DNA of 34,327 bases, taken from the NCBI GenBank assembly GCA_028701335.1, contig JAQVQY010000013.1, positions 1-34,327 on the forward strand. The letters are read 5' to 3'. The position numbers and the translations under genes are program-made. This document shows, in pieces, positions 1 to 9,555 of the stretch (its first letter is position 1; the number at the start of each line of letters is the position of its first letter). The notes under the pieces are model-generated. The model saw only the letters and a list, made by a program, of their open reading frames with translations. It was not told the DNA's origin and did no database searches. Origin of the DNA: Eubacteriales bacterium (GTDB taxonomy: Bacteria > Bacillota > Clostridia > Christensenellales > Aristaeellaceae).

Positions 1-29
1 ACGGTGTCCTCCTGGATCAGGCGGGACAT
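1..29 (-). other. SecA C-terminal reading frame continuing past an in-frame stop (partial)
   Basis: Directly after the TAG that closes secA (bases 32-30), the same frame stays open to the window edge and reads M-S-R-L-I-Q-E-D-T-V. This matches the helix that normally follows the YDMFD segment in SecA, where clostridial proteins usually have FDEM then an acidic or hydrophobic helix with QEDTV. The piece therefore looks like the missing C-terminal part of the same gene. The codon right after the TAG is ATG (29-27), so separate translation by reinitiation is conceivable. Only ten codons are visible, so I cannot say whether the zinc-binding tail follows. Confidence 0.75.
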
Positions 30-2495
30 CTAGTCAAACATGTCATAGCTTTCCAGTTTGTATTCATTCACAGGCTTGCGCTGGGCATAGGCTCTTAGCC
101 TAATGCCGTCACGCAGTTGGTCCATGGCATCGATATGGTCCATCCAGCGGGTGTCCACGGAGCGCAGAAGCACTGAACGCTCCAACTCCCGCATGTCGAT
201 CCCCAGGGCAGAAATCTCCGCCTCCCGCTTGGCATAAAAATCTTCTGACGCCTTTTTTAATAAGGCGGTGATGCCATCCCTGTCAAAGCCGGCGATGGCA
301 TCCTGATTGGCCTTGATGGTGCCATAGGGGACGCAGAGCCGCTCCACATAGTCCTGAAGGCCCGGGATATCCCAGTCCTTGTTTTCCCCGGCGCAGAAGC
401 GGGCCACCGCTTCCTCCACCAGTTTGTCCGACATGCCCTTTATGGCGGCCTGCATGTCCTCGCCCTCCAGCACCTGGCCGCGCTGGCGGTAGATTACCTC
501 ACGCTGCTGGTTCATCACGTCGTCATACTGGAGGACATGCTTGCGGATCTCGTAGTTGCGGCTCTCAATGCGCTTCTGCGCGTTCTCAATTTGTTTGGTG
601 AGCATCCCGGCGGCCAGGGGCTCGGTTTCATTCATTCCCATTTTGGCAATCAGCGGCTCAATGCGCTCCCCGCCAAACAGCCGCATCAGGTCATCCTCCA
701 GGGAGATGAAGAACTGGCTTGAACCCGGGTCCCCCTGGCGCCCGGCGCGGCCGCGCAGCTGGTTATCGATACGGCGGCTCTCATGCCGCTCGGTGCCGAT
801 GATGTGAAGCCCGCCCAGGGCCACCACCTTCTCATGCTCCACATCGGTGGTCTTCTTGTATTCTTCCCTGAGCTGATTGTAACGTTTGCGCGCCTGAAGT
901 ACCTCCTCAGACACCTGCTCACTGCGTCCGGTGGCCTCCTCAATGATCTCCTCGGGGACCTCTTCCTGCCGGAGGGAGCGCCTGGCCATGTAGTCCGGGT
1001 TGCCGCCCAAAATGATGTCGGTGCCGCGGCCAGCCATGTTGGTGGCGATGGTCACCGCCCCCAGGTGCCCCGCCTGGGCCACGATAACGGCCTCACGGGC
1101 GTGGTGCTTGGCGTTCAACACCTCATGGGACACGCCCCGTCGGCTGAGCATCTGGCTCAACAGCTCTGACACTTCAACGGAGATGGTGCCCACCAAGAGG
1201 GGCTGCCCCGTCTTGTGACGGGCCTCGATTTCATCCACCACCGCCTGGTACTTACCCTTCTTGCCGCGGTAGACCATGTCGTTTAGGTCCTTGCGGATCA
1301 TGGGCATGTTGGTGGGCACCTGCACCACGTCCAGCGCGTAGATGCCCTGGAACTCTTCTTCCTCGGTCTTGGCCGTGCCCGTCATGCCGGAAAGCTTTTT
1401 GTACATACGGAAATAGTTCTGGAAGGTGATGGTGGCAAGGGTCTTGCTCTCCCGGGCCACCTGCACGCGTTCCTTGGCCTCAATGGCCTGGTGAAGGCCG
1501 TCGGAGTAGCGGCGCCCCACCATCAGGCGGCCCGTGAACTCGTCTACAATTACGACTTCGCCGTTTTGCACCACATAGTCCACATCTTTTATCATCAGGG
1601 CGTTGGCCTTCAAGGCCTGGATGAGGTGGTGATTTAATTCATTATTCTCGGGGTCTGACAGGTTTTCAATGGAGAAGGCCTGCTCCGCCTTGCGGGTACC
1701 CTCCTCAGTGAAAACCGCGGCTTTATCTTTCTCCTCCACCGTGTAGTCTGTTTCAGCCTTCAGCCGGCTCACAAAACGGTCCGCCCGCTCATAGAGGTCG
1801 GTGGACTTCTCGCCCTGGCCTGAGATGATCAGCGGCGTGCGGGCCTCATCAATTAAAATGGAGTCCACCTCGTCCACGATTGCAAAGGTGTGCCCGCGCT
1901 GCACCCGTTCCTTGCCGTAAATCACCATGTTGTCGCGCAGGTAGTCAAAGCCCATCTCGTTGTTGGTGCCGTAAGTGATGTCGCATGAATAGGCTGCCCG
2001 GCGCTGTTCCCCGGTCAGATCGTGGACAATCACTCCCACCGACATCCCCAGGAAGCGGAAGAGCTTGCCCATGTCCTCCCCCTGGAACTTGGCCAGGTAG
2101 TCGTTGACGGTGACGATGTGCACGCCCTTGCCCGCCAGGGCATTCAAGTAGGCGGGCAGGCAGGCGGTCAGGGTCTTGCCTTCACCGGTCTTCATCTCCG
2201 CGATGCGGCCCTGGTGGAGCACGATGCCGCCGATCAGCTGTACATTAAAGGGCCTTAAGCCCAGGGTGCGTTTGGAAGCCTCCCGCACCACGGCGAAGGC
2301 CTCATTTAGGAGGTCATCCAGGCTTTCGCCCTTATCCAGGCGTTCACGGAAAAGCGCCGTCTGTTCCCGCAGCTGCGCGTCGCTCATCTTCTCATATTCA
2401 GGCTCCAGCGCCTCAATGGCGTCAGCCTGGCGGCGCAGGGGTTTCAGCTGCGCCTCAGTCCCCATCCCCAGGGCTTCTTTCAGTTTGCTAAACAT
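30..2495 (-). CDS. secA: SecA preprotein translocase ATPase, ended by an in-frame TAG
   Basis: SecA is the ATP-driven motor that pushes unfolded preproteins through the SecYEG channel. The 821 visible residues carry the Walker A region MKTGEGKT at about 101-108, the DEAD-like [14 protein letters not shown] at about 208-221, [12 protein letters not shown], and the arginine-finger region [13 protein letters not shown]. The ATG at 2495 is preceded by AAAGGAG at good spacing. The protein stops at YDMFD, inside the last long helix of the helical scaffold, where family members continue for several dozen residues and usually end in a CxC...CH zinc tail. The missing sequence continues in frame after the TAG, so one base change (for example GAG to TAG) explains the stop. 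It could be a real nonsense mutation, a sequencing error or a readthrough site. The gene has its own promoter and is divergent from the glycosylase gene. Confidence 0.95.
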   Translation of the reverse strand: MFSKLKEALGMGTEAQLKPLRRQADAIEALEPEYEKMSDAQLREQTALFRERLDKGESLDDLLNEAFAVVREASKRTLGLRPFNVQLIGGIVLHQGRIAEMKTGEGKTLTACLPAYLNALAGKGVHIVTVNDYLAKFQGEDMGKLFRFLGMSVGVIVHDLTGEQRRAAYSCDITYGTNNEMGFDYLRDNMVIYGKERVQRGHTFAIVDEVDSILIDEARTPLIISGQGEKSTDLYERADRFVSRLKAETDYTVEEKDKAAVFTEEGTRKAEQAFSIENLSDPENNELNHHLIQALKANALMIKDVDYVVQNGEVVIVDEFTGRLMVGRRYSDGLHQAIEAKERVQVARESKTLATITFQNYFRMYKKLSGMTGTAKTEEEEFQGIYALDVVQVPTNMPMIRKDLNDMVYRGKKGKYQAVVDEIEARHKTGQPLLVGTISVEVSELLSQMLSRRGVSHEVLNAKHHAREAVIVAQAGHLGAVTIATNMAGRGTDIILGGNPDYMARRSLRQEEVPEEIIEEATGRSEQVSEEVLQARKRYNQLREEYKKTTDVEHEKVVALGGLHIIGTERHESRRIDNQLRGRAGRQGDPGSSQFFISLEDDLMRLFGGERIEPLIAKMGMNETEPLAAGMLTKQIENAQKRIESRNYEIRKHVLQYDDVMNQQREVIYRQRGQVLEGEDMQAAIKGMSDKLVEEAVARFCAGENKDWDIPGLQDYVERLCVPYGTIKANQDAIAGFDRDGITALLKKASEDFYAKREAEISALGIDMRELERSVLLRSVDTRWMDHIDAMDQLRDGIRLRAYAQRKPVNEYKLESYDMFD

Positions 2496-2524
2496 TCAGG
2501 TCTCCTTTGGCAGTTGCCTTGTGG

Positions 2525-2553
2525 ATTATACCATGCGCCTATCAGGCGGGCAA
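2525..2553 (-). promoter_or_regulatory. secA promoter (sigma-A type)
   Basis: On the minus strand there is TTGCCC (2553-2548), a 17-base spacer and a perfect TATAAT (2530-2525). A TG one base upstream of the -10 makes it an extended -10. The start codon of secA lies about 30 bases downstream with an AAAGGAG ribosome site. Confidence 0.75.
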
Positions 2554-2557
2554 GAAA

Positions 2558-2587
2558 TTGCCTGAGCAGGAGCCATCGGGCTATAAT
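2558..2587 (+). promoter_or_regulatory. Promoter for the DNA glycosylase gene
   Basis: TTGCCT (2558-2563), an 18-base spacer and a perfect TATAAT (2582-2587) lie just upstream of the AAGGAG and ATG of the glycosylase. Its -35 box sits only 4 bases from the -35 box of the divergent secA promoter. Confidence 0.7.
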
Positions 2588-2615
2588 GCCTTTATCATCA
2601 TCCAAGGAGCCTGCC

Positions 2616-3107
2616 ATGGGGATCACCCACCCATTCCCGCCCTTCATCCGCCCGGACAGCCGGGTCTTGGTGCTGGGCTCCTTCCCCTCGGTGCGCTCCC
2701 GGGCGGAGGGTTTTTATTACGGGCATCCGCAGAACCGGTTCTGGCAGGTGCTGGCGGCGTTGCTGAAAGAGGAGGTTCCCGGAGACACAGCGGCCAAAAC
2801 GCGGCTGCTTGAGAAACACCGGATCGCTTTATGGGATGTGGTAGCCAGTTGTGAGATCATCGGCTCCAGCGACCAGTCTATTGAAAAGGCGGCCATCAAT
2901 CCTATCGCTGAGGTGATAAAGGGGCATGATATCCGGGCGATTCTGTTAAACGGCGGGACAGCGGCAAAACTTTATGAAAAAAGGGCCAGCCCAAAGCCCA
3001 ATGTTCCGGCTCTGGCGCTGCCCTCCACCAGCGCCGCCAACGCGGCCTGGCAACTGCCCCGGCTCATCGGGGCCTGGGCTGTCATAACATACTGGCTTGC
3101 CCAATAG
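2616..3107 (+). CDS. DNA glycosylase of the uracil-DNA glycosylase superfamily (hypoxanthine/deoxyinosine type)
   Basis: The 163-residue product fits the DNA-deoxyinosine (hypoxanthine) glycosylase family of the UDG superfamily, which removes deaminated bases to start base-excision repair. Visible signs are VLVLGSFPS near the N-terminus (GSFPS is the family's motif 1 form), FYYGHPQNRFWQ, the central ALWDVV block, and LPSTSAANA near the C-terminus as the DNA-interacting motif 2 region. The frame is open further upstream, but the ATG at 2616 is chosen because AAGGAG lies 6 bases before it and a promoter sits just upstream. It ends in TAG, 6 bases from the convergent end of hslU. The exact base preference cannot be settled from sequence; it could also be called Mug-like. 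Confidence 0.88.
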   Translation: MGITHPFPPFIRPDSRVLVLGSFPSVRSRAEGFYYGHPQNRFWQVLAALLKEEVPGDTAAKTRLLEKHRIALWDVVASCEIIGSSDQSIEKAAINPIAEVIKGHDIRAILLNGGTAAKLYEKRASPKPNVPALALPSTSAANAAWQLPRLIGAWAVITYWLAQ

Positions 3108-3113
3108 GTAAAA

Positions 3114-4484
3114 CTACAGGATATATTTGTGCAGATCGGCCTCTTTGGCCGCCTTCACATGCTCCTTCACATATTGCCCGGTGATCACCAGGTCCACCTC
3201 GGGCATCTCCTCGCCACCGGCATTAAAGGAGATATCCTCAAGCAGGTCCTCAAACACGGCGTGCAGCCGCCTGGCGCCGATGTTCTCCCCGGCGTCATTT
3301 AAGTTACAGGCTGCCTGGGCGATGGACTCCAGCGCGTCCTCTTCAAAGGTGAGTTTCACCTTGTCCACCGCCAAAAGCGCTGTGTACTGGAGTGTCAGGG
3401 CGTTGTCGGGCTGGCTTAAGATACGGACAAAGTCATCCTTCGTCAGGCTCTTGAGCGTCACCTGCACCGGAAAGCGGCCCTGCAGTTCCGGAATCAGGTC
3501 AGTCACCTTGGCTACATGGAAGGCACCGGCGGCGATAAAGAGCATGAAATCCGTGCGCACGGAGCCATGCTTGGTGTTGACGATGCTGCCTTCCACAATC
3601 GGCAGGATGTCCCGCTGGACGCCCTCCCGGGAAACATCGGGGCCGGAGCCGGCTGCGGAACGTCCGGCGATTTTGTCGATCTCGTCAATGAACACGATGC
3701 CGTCCTGCTCGGCGCGCTTGATGGCCTCTTCCTTCACCGCGTCCATGTCGATGAGCTTCTGCGCTTCCTCTTCAATGAGGATACGGCGCGCCTCCCTGAC
3801 CTTTACGCGGCGCAGTTTCATGCGCTTGGGCATCATGCCGCCCATCATGTCACCGATGTTGATGGCGGCGCCACCCACTTCCAGCTGCGGCGCGCTCTCC
3901 TCCACCTCGATCTCAATATCCTGGTCCTCCAGCTTCCCCTCCCGAAGCTGTGTGAGCAAATCCCCCCGGCGCACACTCACACGCCTGCGCTCCTCCTCGG
4001 ATGGTTCGGGCTCGTTTTGCCTGCCCCTAAGCAGGATATCAATGGGATTTGAAGCCTGCTTGGGCGGGCTTTCTAGCAGGGAGACCAGCCGATCTTCCGC
4101 CAGCACCTCAGCCCGCGTGTTCACCCGCTCCTGATGCTCCTGCTTTACCATGCGGATGGCGTTTTCCACCAGGTCGCGGATGATGCTCTCCACGTCCCGG
4201 CCCACATATCCCACCTCAGTAAACTTGGTAGCCTCCACTTTCACAAAAGGGGCGTTCACCAGCTTGGCCAGCCTGCGGGCGATCTCGGTCTTGCCCACGC
4301 CGGTGGGGCCTATCATCAGGATGTTCTTGGGGAAGATCTCATCCCGCAGCGGCTCCTCCACCTGGGCCCGGCGGTAGCGGTTCCTAAGCGCGATGGCCAC
4401 CTGGCGCTTGGCCTCCGTCTGGCCGATGATGTAGCGGTCCAGCTCACGCACCGTTTCCCGCGGGGTTAAATCAGGGCTTCTCAT
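3114..4484 (-). CDS. hslU: HslU, ATPase subunit of the HslUV protease
   Basis: HslU (ClpY) is the AAA+ hexamer that recognises and unfolds substrates and feeds them to HslV in the cytoplasm. The 456 residues include the conserved start [16 protein letters not shown], Walker A GPTGVGKT (59-66), the pore motif GYVG (92-95), an insertion I-domain at roughly 110-245, Walker B IVFIDEID (263-270), and the C-terminal tail ending DLHKYIL that docks into HslV. Its ATG overlaps the hslV stop as ATGA, so the two subunits are translationally coupled. It is the last gene of the ten-gene operon. In Bacillus the next gene is codY, but here a convergent glycosylase follows after 6 bases. Confidence 0.97.
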   Translation of the reverse strand: MRSPDLTPRETVRELDRYIIGQTEAKRQVAIALRNRYRRAQVEEPLRDEIFPKNILMIGPTGVGKTEIARRLAKLVNAPFVKVEATKFTEVGYVGRDVESIIRDLVENAIRMVKQEHQERVNTRAEVLAEDRLVSLLESPPKQASNPIDILLRGRQNEPEPSEEERRRVSVRRGDLLTQLREGKLEDQDIEIEVEESAPQLEVGGAAINIGDMMGGMMPKRMKLRRVKVREARRILIEEEAQKLIDMDAVKEEAIKRAEQDGIVFIDEIDKIAGRSAAGSGPDVSREGVQRDILPIVEGSIVNTKHGSVRTDFMLFIAAGAFHVAKVTDLIPELQGRFPVQVTLKSLTKDDFVRILSQPDNALTLQYTALLAVDKVKLTFEEDALESIAQAACNLNDAGENIGARRLHAVFEDLLEDISFNAGGEEMPEVDLVITGQYVKEHVKAAKEADLHKYIL

Positions 4485-5014
4485 ACGTCCTCCACAGAGA
4501 TATTGTCATTGGTGAACACACAGATGGACGCCGCGATCCTCAGCGCTTTTTCAGCGATCTCCCGGGCGGACAGCTGGGTGTTCTGCACCAATGCCCGGGC
4601 GGCAGCCAGGGCGTAATTCCCGCCGGAACCGATGGCGCAGACACCGTCATCCGGATCGATCACCTCGCCGGTGCCCGAAATCATCAGCATCTGGGATGCG
4701 TTGGCCGCAATCATCATGGCCTGCAGCTGCCTTAGCGCCTTGTCCCCCCGCCACTCCTGGGCCAGGTTTACGGCGGCGCGCTCCAGGTTTCCGCCGGTCT
4801 GCTGCAGCTTTTCCTCAAAGCGGTCACTGAGGGTAAACGCGTCCGCCACCGAACCCGCAAAACCGATGACCACCTGGTCGTTATAGATGCGGCGCACCTT
4901 CCTGGCAGTGCTTTTGAAAATGGTGTTTTCCCCCATCGTCACCTGCCCGTCGCCGGCGATGGCCACATGGCCGTCCCGTTTTACAGCACAGATGGTGGTG
5001 CCTTTAAATGACAT
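4481..5014 (-). CDS. hslV: HslV, proteolytic subunit of the HslUV protease
   Basis: HslV (ClpQ) is a proteasome-beta-like N-terminal threonine protease that forms a double hexamer capped by HslU. The 177-residue frame begins M-S-F-K-G-T-T-I, so the catalytic threonine should be Thr6, exposed after removal of a five-residue leader. Conserved blocks are [43 protein letters not shown] and [15 protein letters not shown]. An open frame extends upstream into trmFO, but the ATG at 5014 is preceded by AAAGGAGG and gives the family length. It starts 10 bases after the trmFO stop and overlaps hslU by ATGA. The N-terminus keeps Thr rather than the Ser of the Bacillus subtilis protein. Confidence 0.96.
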   Translation of the reverse strand: MSFKGTTICAVKRDGHVAIAGDGQVTMGENTIFKSTARKVRRIYNDQVVIGFAGSVADAFTLSDRFEEKLQQTGGNLERAAVNLAQEWRGDKALRQLQAMMIAANASQMLMISGTGEVIDPDDGVCAIGSGGNYALAAARALVQNTQLSAREIAEKALRIAASICVFTNDNISVEDV

Positions 5015-5024
5015 GGTTCCTCCT

Positions 5025-6347
5025 TTACTGGCCGGAGAACAGCTCTGGCCTGGACGCGGTAAAAACCGCCAGATCATCAAGCGCCCTTTCGGAAAGCGCC
5101 AGATAGCGCTTCTCCTTGCCCTTGACGCGCTGTGGCAACGGCTGCATGATGCCATAGTTCATATTCATGGGCTGGAAATCCCGGTTGGCTGTTGAAATAT
5201 AACGCCCCAGCGCCGCGATGGCGGTGTTTTGAGGCAGGATGGCTTCGGGCAGCTCCTTAAGCCGGGTATACAGCGACAGCCCCGCCGTAAGCCCTGAGGC
5301 AGCGCTTTCCACATAGCCCTCAACCCCGGTCATCTGCCCGGCGAAGTACATTTGCGATTGCTCCTTCACGGCAAAATGGCTGTCCAGAAACCCGGGGCTT
5401 TGCAGGAAGGTGTTGCGGTGCATCACCCCGAAGCGTGCGAATTCCGCGTCCTTCAGCCCAGGAATCAGGCCGAAGACCCGCTTCTGTTCAGGAAATTTGA
5501 GCCTGGTCTGGAAACCCACCAGGTTATAAAGCGTCCCTCCCGCGTCGTCCTGGCGCAGTTGCACGGCCGCAAAGGGCATTTTACCCGTGCGGGGGTCTGT
5601 TAGCCCCACCGGTTTCATGGGGCCAAAGGCCGGGGCCATACGGCCGCGCCGGGCCATGGATTCAATGGGCATACAGCCCTCAAACAGCAAATCCTCCTCA
5701 AAGCCATGGACCGGGGCGGACTGGGCTGACAGCAAGGCATCAATAAAGGCATGGTATTCCGCCTCATTCAGCGGGCAGTTGATGTAGTCATCCCCCCGCC
5801 CATAGCGTGACTGGCGGAAAGCGATTCTCATGTCGATGCTCTCCCGGGTCACGATAGGCGCTGCCGCGTCGAAAAAGTGCAGTGTGCCCGCCAGCTTCGC
5901 GATTTCTTCTCCCAGGCCGCCCGCCGTTAAGGGACCAGTGGCAATAACAGCTGGCGCTTCAGGAAGGGTTTCCGCCAGGCAGGACTCAAACCCCACCAAA
6001 GGGTGAGCCGTCAGCTTTTCAGAAACATTTCCCGAAAAGGCCGCCCGGTCCACCGCCAGAGCGCCGCCCGCCGGAACCCGGCTGGCGTCCGCAGCCCTGA
6101 TAATCAAGGAACCCAGGCGGCGCATCTCTTCCTTCAGGAGGCCGGAGGCGTTTTGAAGCCGCTCGCTTTTAAGTGAGTTACTGCATACCAATTCCGCAAA
6201 GCCGTCCGCCTCATGGGCAGGGCTCTTGTGATGGGGTTTCATATCCACCAACCGGACGGGAACCCCCCGGGAGGCCAGCTGCCAGGCGGCCTCACACCCG
6301 GCCAGGCCCGCCCCCAGCACCGTCACCGGGGTGTTATTCTTCACCAT
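5025..6347 (-). CDS. trmFO: TrmFO, folate- and FAD-dependent tRNA m5U54 methyltransferase
   Basis: TrmFO (Gid) makes 5-methyluridine at position 54 of the tRNA T-loop, using methylenetetrahydrofolate and FADH2 rather than SAM. The 440-residue product has the FAD-binding [11 protein letters not shown] at 12-22, VCSNSLKS with Cys55, and GCMPIE with Cys225. These two cysteines line up with the catalytic pair known from the Bacillus subtilis enzyme (Cys53 and Cys226). The C-terminal [15 protein letters not shown] is also typical. The ATG at 6347 lies inside the last codons of topA (14-base overlap) after a TGAGGAA ribosome site. The neighbours topA and hslV are as in Bacillus, except that the recombinase gene codV is missing between trmFO and hslV. 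Confidence 0.96.
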   Translation of the reverse strand: MVKNNTPVTVLGAGLAGCEAAWQLASRGVPVRLVDMKPHHKSPAHEADGFAELVCSNSLKSERLQNASGLLKEEMRRLGSLIIRAADASRVPAGGALAVDRAAFSGNVSEKLTAHPLVGFESCLAETLPEAPAVIATGPLTAGGLGEEIAKLAGTLHFFDAAAPIVTRESIDMRIAFRQSRYGRGDDYINCPLNEAEYHAFIDALLSAQSAPVHGFEEDLLFEGCMPIESMARRGRMAPAFGPMKPVGLTDPRTGKMPFAAVQLRQDDAGGTLYNLVGFQTRLKFPEQKRVFGLIPGLKDAEFARFGVMHRNTFLQSPGFLDSHFAVKEQSQMYFAGQMTGVEGYVESAASGLTAGLSLYTRLKELPEAILPQNTAIAALGRYISTANRDFQPMNMNYGIMQPLPQRVKGKEKRYLALSERALDDLAVFTASRPELFSGQ

Positions 6348-8442
6348 TTTCCTCAATGGGCTCGTGATAGCGGCAGCTGGGGTTGGCGCAGAGCCGTGCG
6401 GCGCCGGACTTTCTCCGCTTGATGGCCATATAGCTGCCGCAACGGGGGCAGGGCTTTTCATCCACCATTTCCCAGGAGGTGAAATCACACTCCGGATAGC
6501 GCTCGCAGCCATAGAATTTGCGGCCCTTGCGGGTGGTTTTCTCCTGAAGGCGGGCGCCGCAGGTGGGGCAGGGCGCTTTGATATAGGTGATGATAGGCTT
6601 GGTGTTGCGGCACTCCGGAAAACGCGGGCAGGCCAGGAAGCGTCCGTAGCGCCCCATTTTATATACCATCATGGCGCCGCACTGGTCACAGGGGATGTCT
6701 GACACCTCATCGGGTATCTCGATTTTCTCCAGCGTAGCCTCCGCGTTTTCCACCATCTTGATAAAGTCCGGGTAAAACCCCGCAAGAACATTGGTCCAGG
6801 GTTCCTGGCCATCCTCCACCGCGTCCAGGCGGTTTTCCATCTCGGCGGTGAAGTCCAGGTCCATGACCGGCTCAAAATACTGCATCATGATGTCGTTGAC
6901 CATCTTGCCGAGCTCGGTGGGATAGAGCCTCTTGTTCTCCCGGCTGACATAGCCGCGGCCCACGATGGTGCCGATGGTGGGAGCGTAGGTGGAGGGACGG
7001 CCAATGCCCTTCTCCTCCAGCTGCTGGATGAGGGAAGCCTCAGTGTAACGCGGGGGCGGCTGGGTGAAGCGCTGCACAGCTTCCACATCCTGTATTTTTA
7101 CAGGAGCGTTTCCCTCAAACACCGGCAGCACCACGGATTTCTGCGCCTCGCCATTGTCGGACCCTTCCTCATACAGCGCCGTGAACCCGGCGAAAACTTT
7201 ATGCTCACCATAGTAGCGCAGCGTCACGCCTTTGCTCCCGATTTCGGCGGTGACGGTGTCAAACAGGGCCTCCAGCATCTGGCTGGCCATGAATCGGTTG
7301 TAAATCAGGCGGTAAAGCTGCCACTGCTCCCGGCTGAGGCGGTTCTTGATTTTGTCAGGCGTCCGGCTCATATCCGTGGGCCGGATGGCCTCATGGGCGT
7401 CCTGTGCGCGTTTTCCGCTCTTATATGTTTTGGGCGTCTTCGGGAGGTAGTTCTCGCCCCAATCACTCTTGATCTGCTCCCGCACCGCGGCCAGCGCCTG
7501 CTCACTCACCCGAACGGCGTCGGTCCTGATATAGGTGACAAGGCCTTGGGTGCCTTCAGGTCCCAGATCGATCCCTTCATAAAGCCCCTGCACCACCTGC
7601 ATGGTGCGGGAGGAGGTGAAGTTCAGCTTCCGGCTGGCCTCCTGCTGGAGGGTGGAGGTTGTAAACGGTGGCGCGGGTGACTTCTTGCGCTGCTTCTTTT
7701 TAACACTGGTGATGGTGAATTCCGATTCATTAATCAGCTTGACCGCCTCGTCGGCGCCTTTCTTGTCGTGAATTGCTGCCTTTTTCCCATTGATGGTGGC
7801 CAACTTTGCCTTAAGGGGTTCCTTAAGTTTCTTGCCCCCGGTCTCAAAGCCCGCCGCCACCTCCCAGTATTCCTCAGGGATGAAGGCATCGATCTCCTGC
7901 TCCCGGTCCGCCACCATGCGCACTGCTACGCTTTGCACGCGCCCTGCGGAAAGCCCCTTTTTCACCTTGGACCACAAAAGCGGGCTGATTTTATAGCCCA
8001 CCACCCGGTCAAGTGCCCGGCGGGCTTGCTGGGCATCCACCCGGTCCATGTCGATGACCCGGGGATTTTTGACCGCCGCCTGCACCGCGGGCTTGGTAAT
8101 CTCGTTAAACTCAATACGGATGGGCGCTTCCACATCCAAGCCCAGCGCCTGGGCCAGGTGCCAGGAAATGGCCTCCCCCTCCCGGTCCGGGTCAGTGGCC
8201 AGGAGCACCTGGCTGGCTCCCTTCACCTGCTTGCGCAGGTCAGCCAGGATATCCCCCCGGCCCCGGATGGTGATGTACTTCATGGCGAAGTTGTCATCCG
8301 GGTCGATGCCGAACTGGGACTTGGGCAAATCCCGCACATGCCCCTGGGAAGCGGTTACTTTGTAGTTACGCCCCAGCAGCTTGGCCACGCTTTTGGCCTT
8401 GGCGGGGGATTCAACGATGACGAGTTTTGGCTTTTTCTGCAA
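6334..8442 (-). CDS. topA: DNA topoisomerase I (type IA), TTG start
   Basis: TopA relaxes negative supercoils by single-strand cleavage through a 5'-phosphotyrosine. The 702 residues hold the Toprim domain (Glu11; DPDREGE at 84-90), the active-site Tyr304 in TYIRTDA, and three C-terminal four-cysteine zinc ribbons starting at about 585, 625 and 665, each of the form CxxC...C...PxC. The start codon is TTG at 8442. It is chosen because TGGAGG sits 5 bases upstream and the next residues (QKKPKLVIVESPAKA) are the family's normal N-terminus. The gene follows dprA by 18 bases and overlaps trmFO by 14 bases. A weak start codon could lower its expression relative to its neighbours, but that is inference. 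Confidence 0.96.
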   Translation of the reverse strand: MQKKPKLVIVESPAKAKSVAKLLGRNYKVTASQGHVRDLPKSQFGIDPDDNFAMKYITIRGRGDILADLRKQVKGASQVLLATDPDREGEAISWHLAQALGLDVEAPIRIEFNEITKPAVQAAVKNPRVIDMDRVDAQQARRALDRVVGYKISPLLWSKVKKGLSAGRVQSVAVRMVADREQEIDAFIPEEYWEVAAGFETGGKKLKEPLKAKLATINGKKAAIHDKKGADEAVKLINESEFTITSVKKKQRKKSPAPPFTTSTLQQEASRKLNFTSSRTMQVVQGLYEGIDLGPEGTQGLVTYIRTDAVRVSEQALAAVREQIKSDWGENYLPKTPKTYKSGKRAQDAHEAIRPTDMSRTPDKIKNRLSREQWQLYRLIYNRFMASQMLEALFDTVTAEIGSKGVTLRYYGEHKVFAGFTALYEEGSDNGEAQKSVVLPVFEGNAPVKIQDVEAVQRFTQPPPRYTEASLIQQLEEKGIGRPSTYAPTIGTIVGRGYVSRENKRLYPTELGKMVNDIMMQYFEPVMDLDFTAEMENRLDAVEDGQEPWTNVLAGFYPDFIKMVENAEATLEKIEIPDEVSDIPCDQCGAMMVYKMGRYGRFLACPRFPECRNTKPIITYIKAPCPTCGARLQEKTTRKGRKFYGCERYPECDFTSWEMVDEKPCPRCGSYMAIKRRKSGAARLCANPSCRYHEPIEENGEE

Positions 8443-8460
8443 AAGTGCCTCCAGTATGTT

Positions 8461-9555
8461 TTAATGCGCCCGGCGGAATACGCGCCCGGGCAGCGCCTGG
8501 ATGAGCCCGGCCAGTTCCATAAGCGTAATCTGCGCGTTCAGCTCCATGACCCCAAAGGATGTTCTGTCCGCCAGTTCCTCAAACCCCAGGGGCTCATCAC
8601 AGAGCGCATCATATATCCGGCGCTGTTCATTTGTCAAATCGGGTGGGATGAATTCGAGCTGCTCAGCTTTGGCCGCAGGGCCGCTCCAGCCCATGTCCTC
8701 CAGGATATCCTCCCAGGAGGCGGCAAGCCGGGCTCCCTCCCTGAGCATCTGGTGGGGCACCCTGCTACCAGGCACGTCCACCTGGCCCGGCAGGGCAAAC
8801 ACCTCCCGGCCCTGGGCCAGGGCATGCCCCACAGTAATTAGGGTGCCGCTTTTCTCCCGTGCCTCGATGAGCATCACCGCCTGGCATAGCCCTGACACCA
8901 GGCGGTTGCGGAAGGGAAAATGATAGGCCATGGGCTGCGCGCCCGGCGCGAACTCGCTGATGACAGCGCCGCCGGATGAGATGATGCGCTCCGCCAGGTC
9001 CCTGTTCTCCGGCGGATAGATGTTGTTGATGCCGCTTCCCAGCACCGCGATGGTGCGGCCGCGGCCCTCCAGCGCTCCCAGATGGGCCGCGGTGTCAATG
9101 CCGCGGGCCAGGCCTGAAACCACGGTGACGCCATTTTCAGCCAGACCCCGCGCGATTTTGTGTGCTTGCTCCCGCCCGTAACGGGTTTCCCGGCGGGAGC
9201 CCACCAGGGCAATGGCCCGGCGCTCCTCACGGTATAGGACGCCCTGATAAAAAAGCACATCCGGCGGGTCGATGATGTCATCCAGAACAGCCGGGTAGGC
9301 CTCGTCCCCGGGCAGGGCGACGCTAGCGCCGATGCGCTCAATCGCCAGGGCCAGCTTGGGAAGGCCCAGCTCCCGTATTCTCTTTAGCTCTTGATAAGCT
9401 TTACCGCCAATGATAGACAACATATCAGGCGAAAAGCGGTCAAAAACCGCCTCAGCGCTGCCATAGGTTTCAACAAGCCGCCCGCGGGCTTTGTACCCTA
9501 GGCTCTGGCTTGACGCCAGCCAAACCCGGCACAGCCGCCCGCGCTCCTCAGCCAT
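8461..9555 (-). CDS. dprA: DprA/Smf, DNA-processing protein
   Basis: DprA binds incoming single-stranded DNA and loads RecA during natural transformation; it is also widespread in bacteria not known to be competent. The 364 residues show an N-terminal helical region, then the Rossmann-like DNA-processing domain with ALVGSRRETRYG (about 117-127), VSGLARGIDTAAHLGAL (146-162), GSGINNIYPPEN (173-184) and the RNRLVSGL block (216-223). A C-terminal winged-helix domain follows at about 300-364. The ATG at 9555 has GGGAGG just upstream and overlaps the yifB stop by 8 bases, and it beats the longer upstream frame on length and ribosome site. Clustering with yifB/comM would suit a role in DNA uptake, but no DNA-uptake machinery is in this window. 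Confidence 0.95.
   Translation of the reverse strand: MAEERGRLCRVWLASSQSLGYKARGRLVETYGSAEAVFDRFSPDMLSIIGGKAYQELKRIRELGLPKLALAIERIGASVALPGDEAYPAVLDDIIDPPDVLFYQGVLYREERRAIALVGSRRETRYGREQAHKIARGLAENGVTVVSGLARGIDTAAHLGALEGRGRTIAVLGSGINNIYPPENRDLAERIISSGGAVISEFAPGAQPMAYHFPFRNRLVSGLCQAVMLIEAREKSGTLITVGHALAQGREVFALPGQVDVPGSRVPHQMLREGARLAASWEDILEDMGWSGPAAKAEQLEFIPPDLTNEQRRIYDALCDEPLGFEELADRTSFGVMELNAQITLMELAGLIQALPGRVFRRAH

Noticed and set aside
30..32. Genome-wide reassignment of TAG to an amino acid, or pyrrolysine, to explain the secA stop
   Set aside because: TAG ends the glycosylase (3105-3107), methyltransferase (23834-23836), galK (26252-26250) and flavoprotein (31950-31952) genes at the expected family lengths, so it is used as a normal stop.
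3108..3113. Intrinsic terminator between convergent glycosylase and hslU
   Set aside because: Only 6 bases separate the two stop codons and no hairpin with a T-run is visible across the junction.
3127..4134. Long open frame (335 codons) on the plus strand opposite hslU
   Set aside because: It is a shadow of the GC-rich hslU codons; the serine- and arginine-rich translation has no family resemblance and no ribosome site.
7768..8841. Open frame of 357 codons on the plus strand opposite topA and dprA
   Set aside because: It spans the antisense of two clear genes and the junction between them, with low-complexity composition; not a credible gene.
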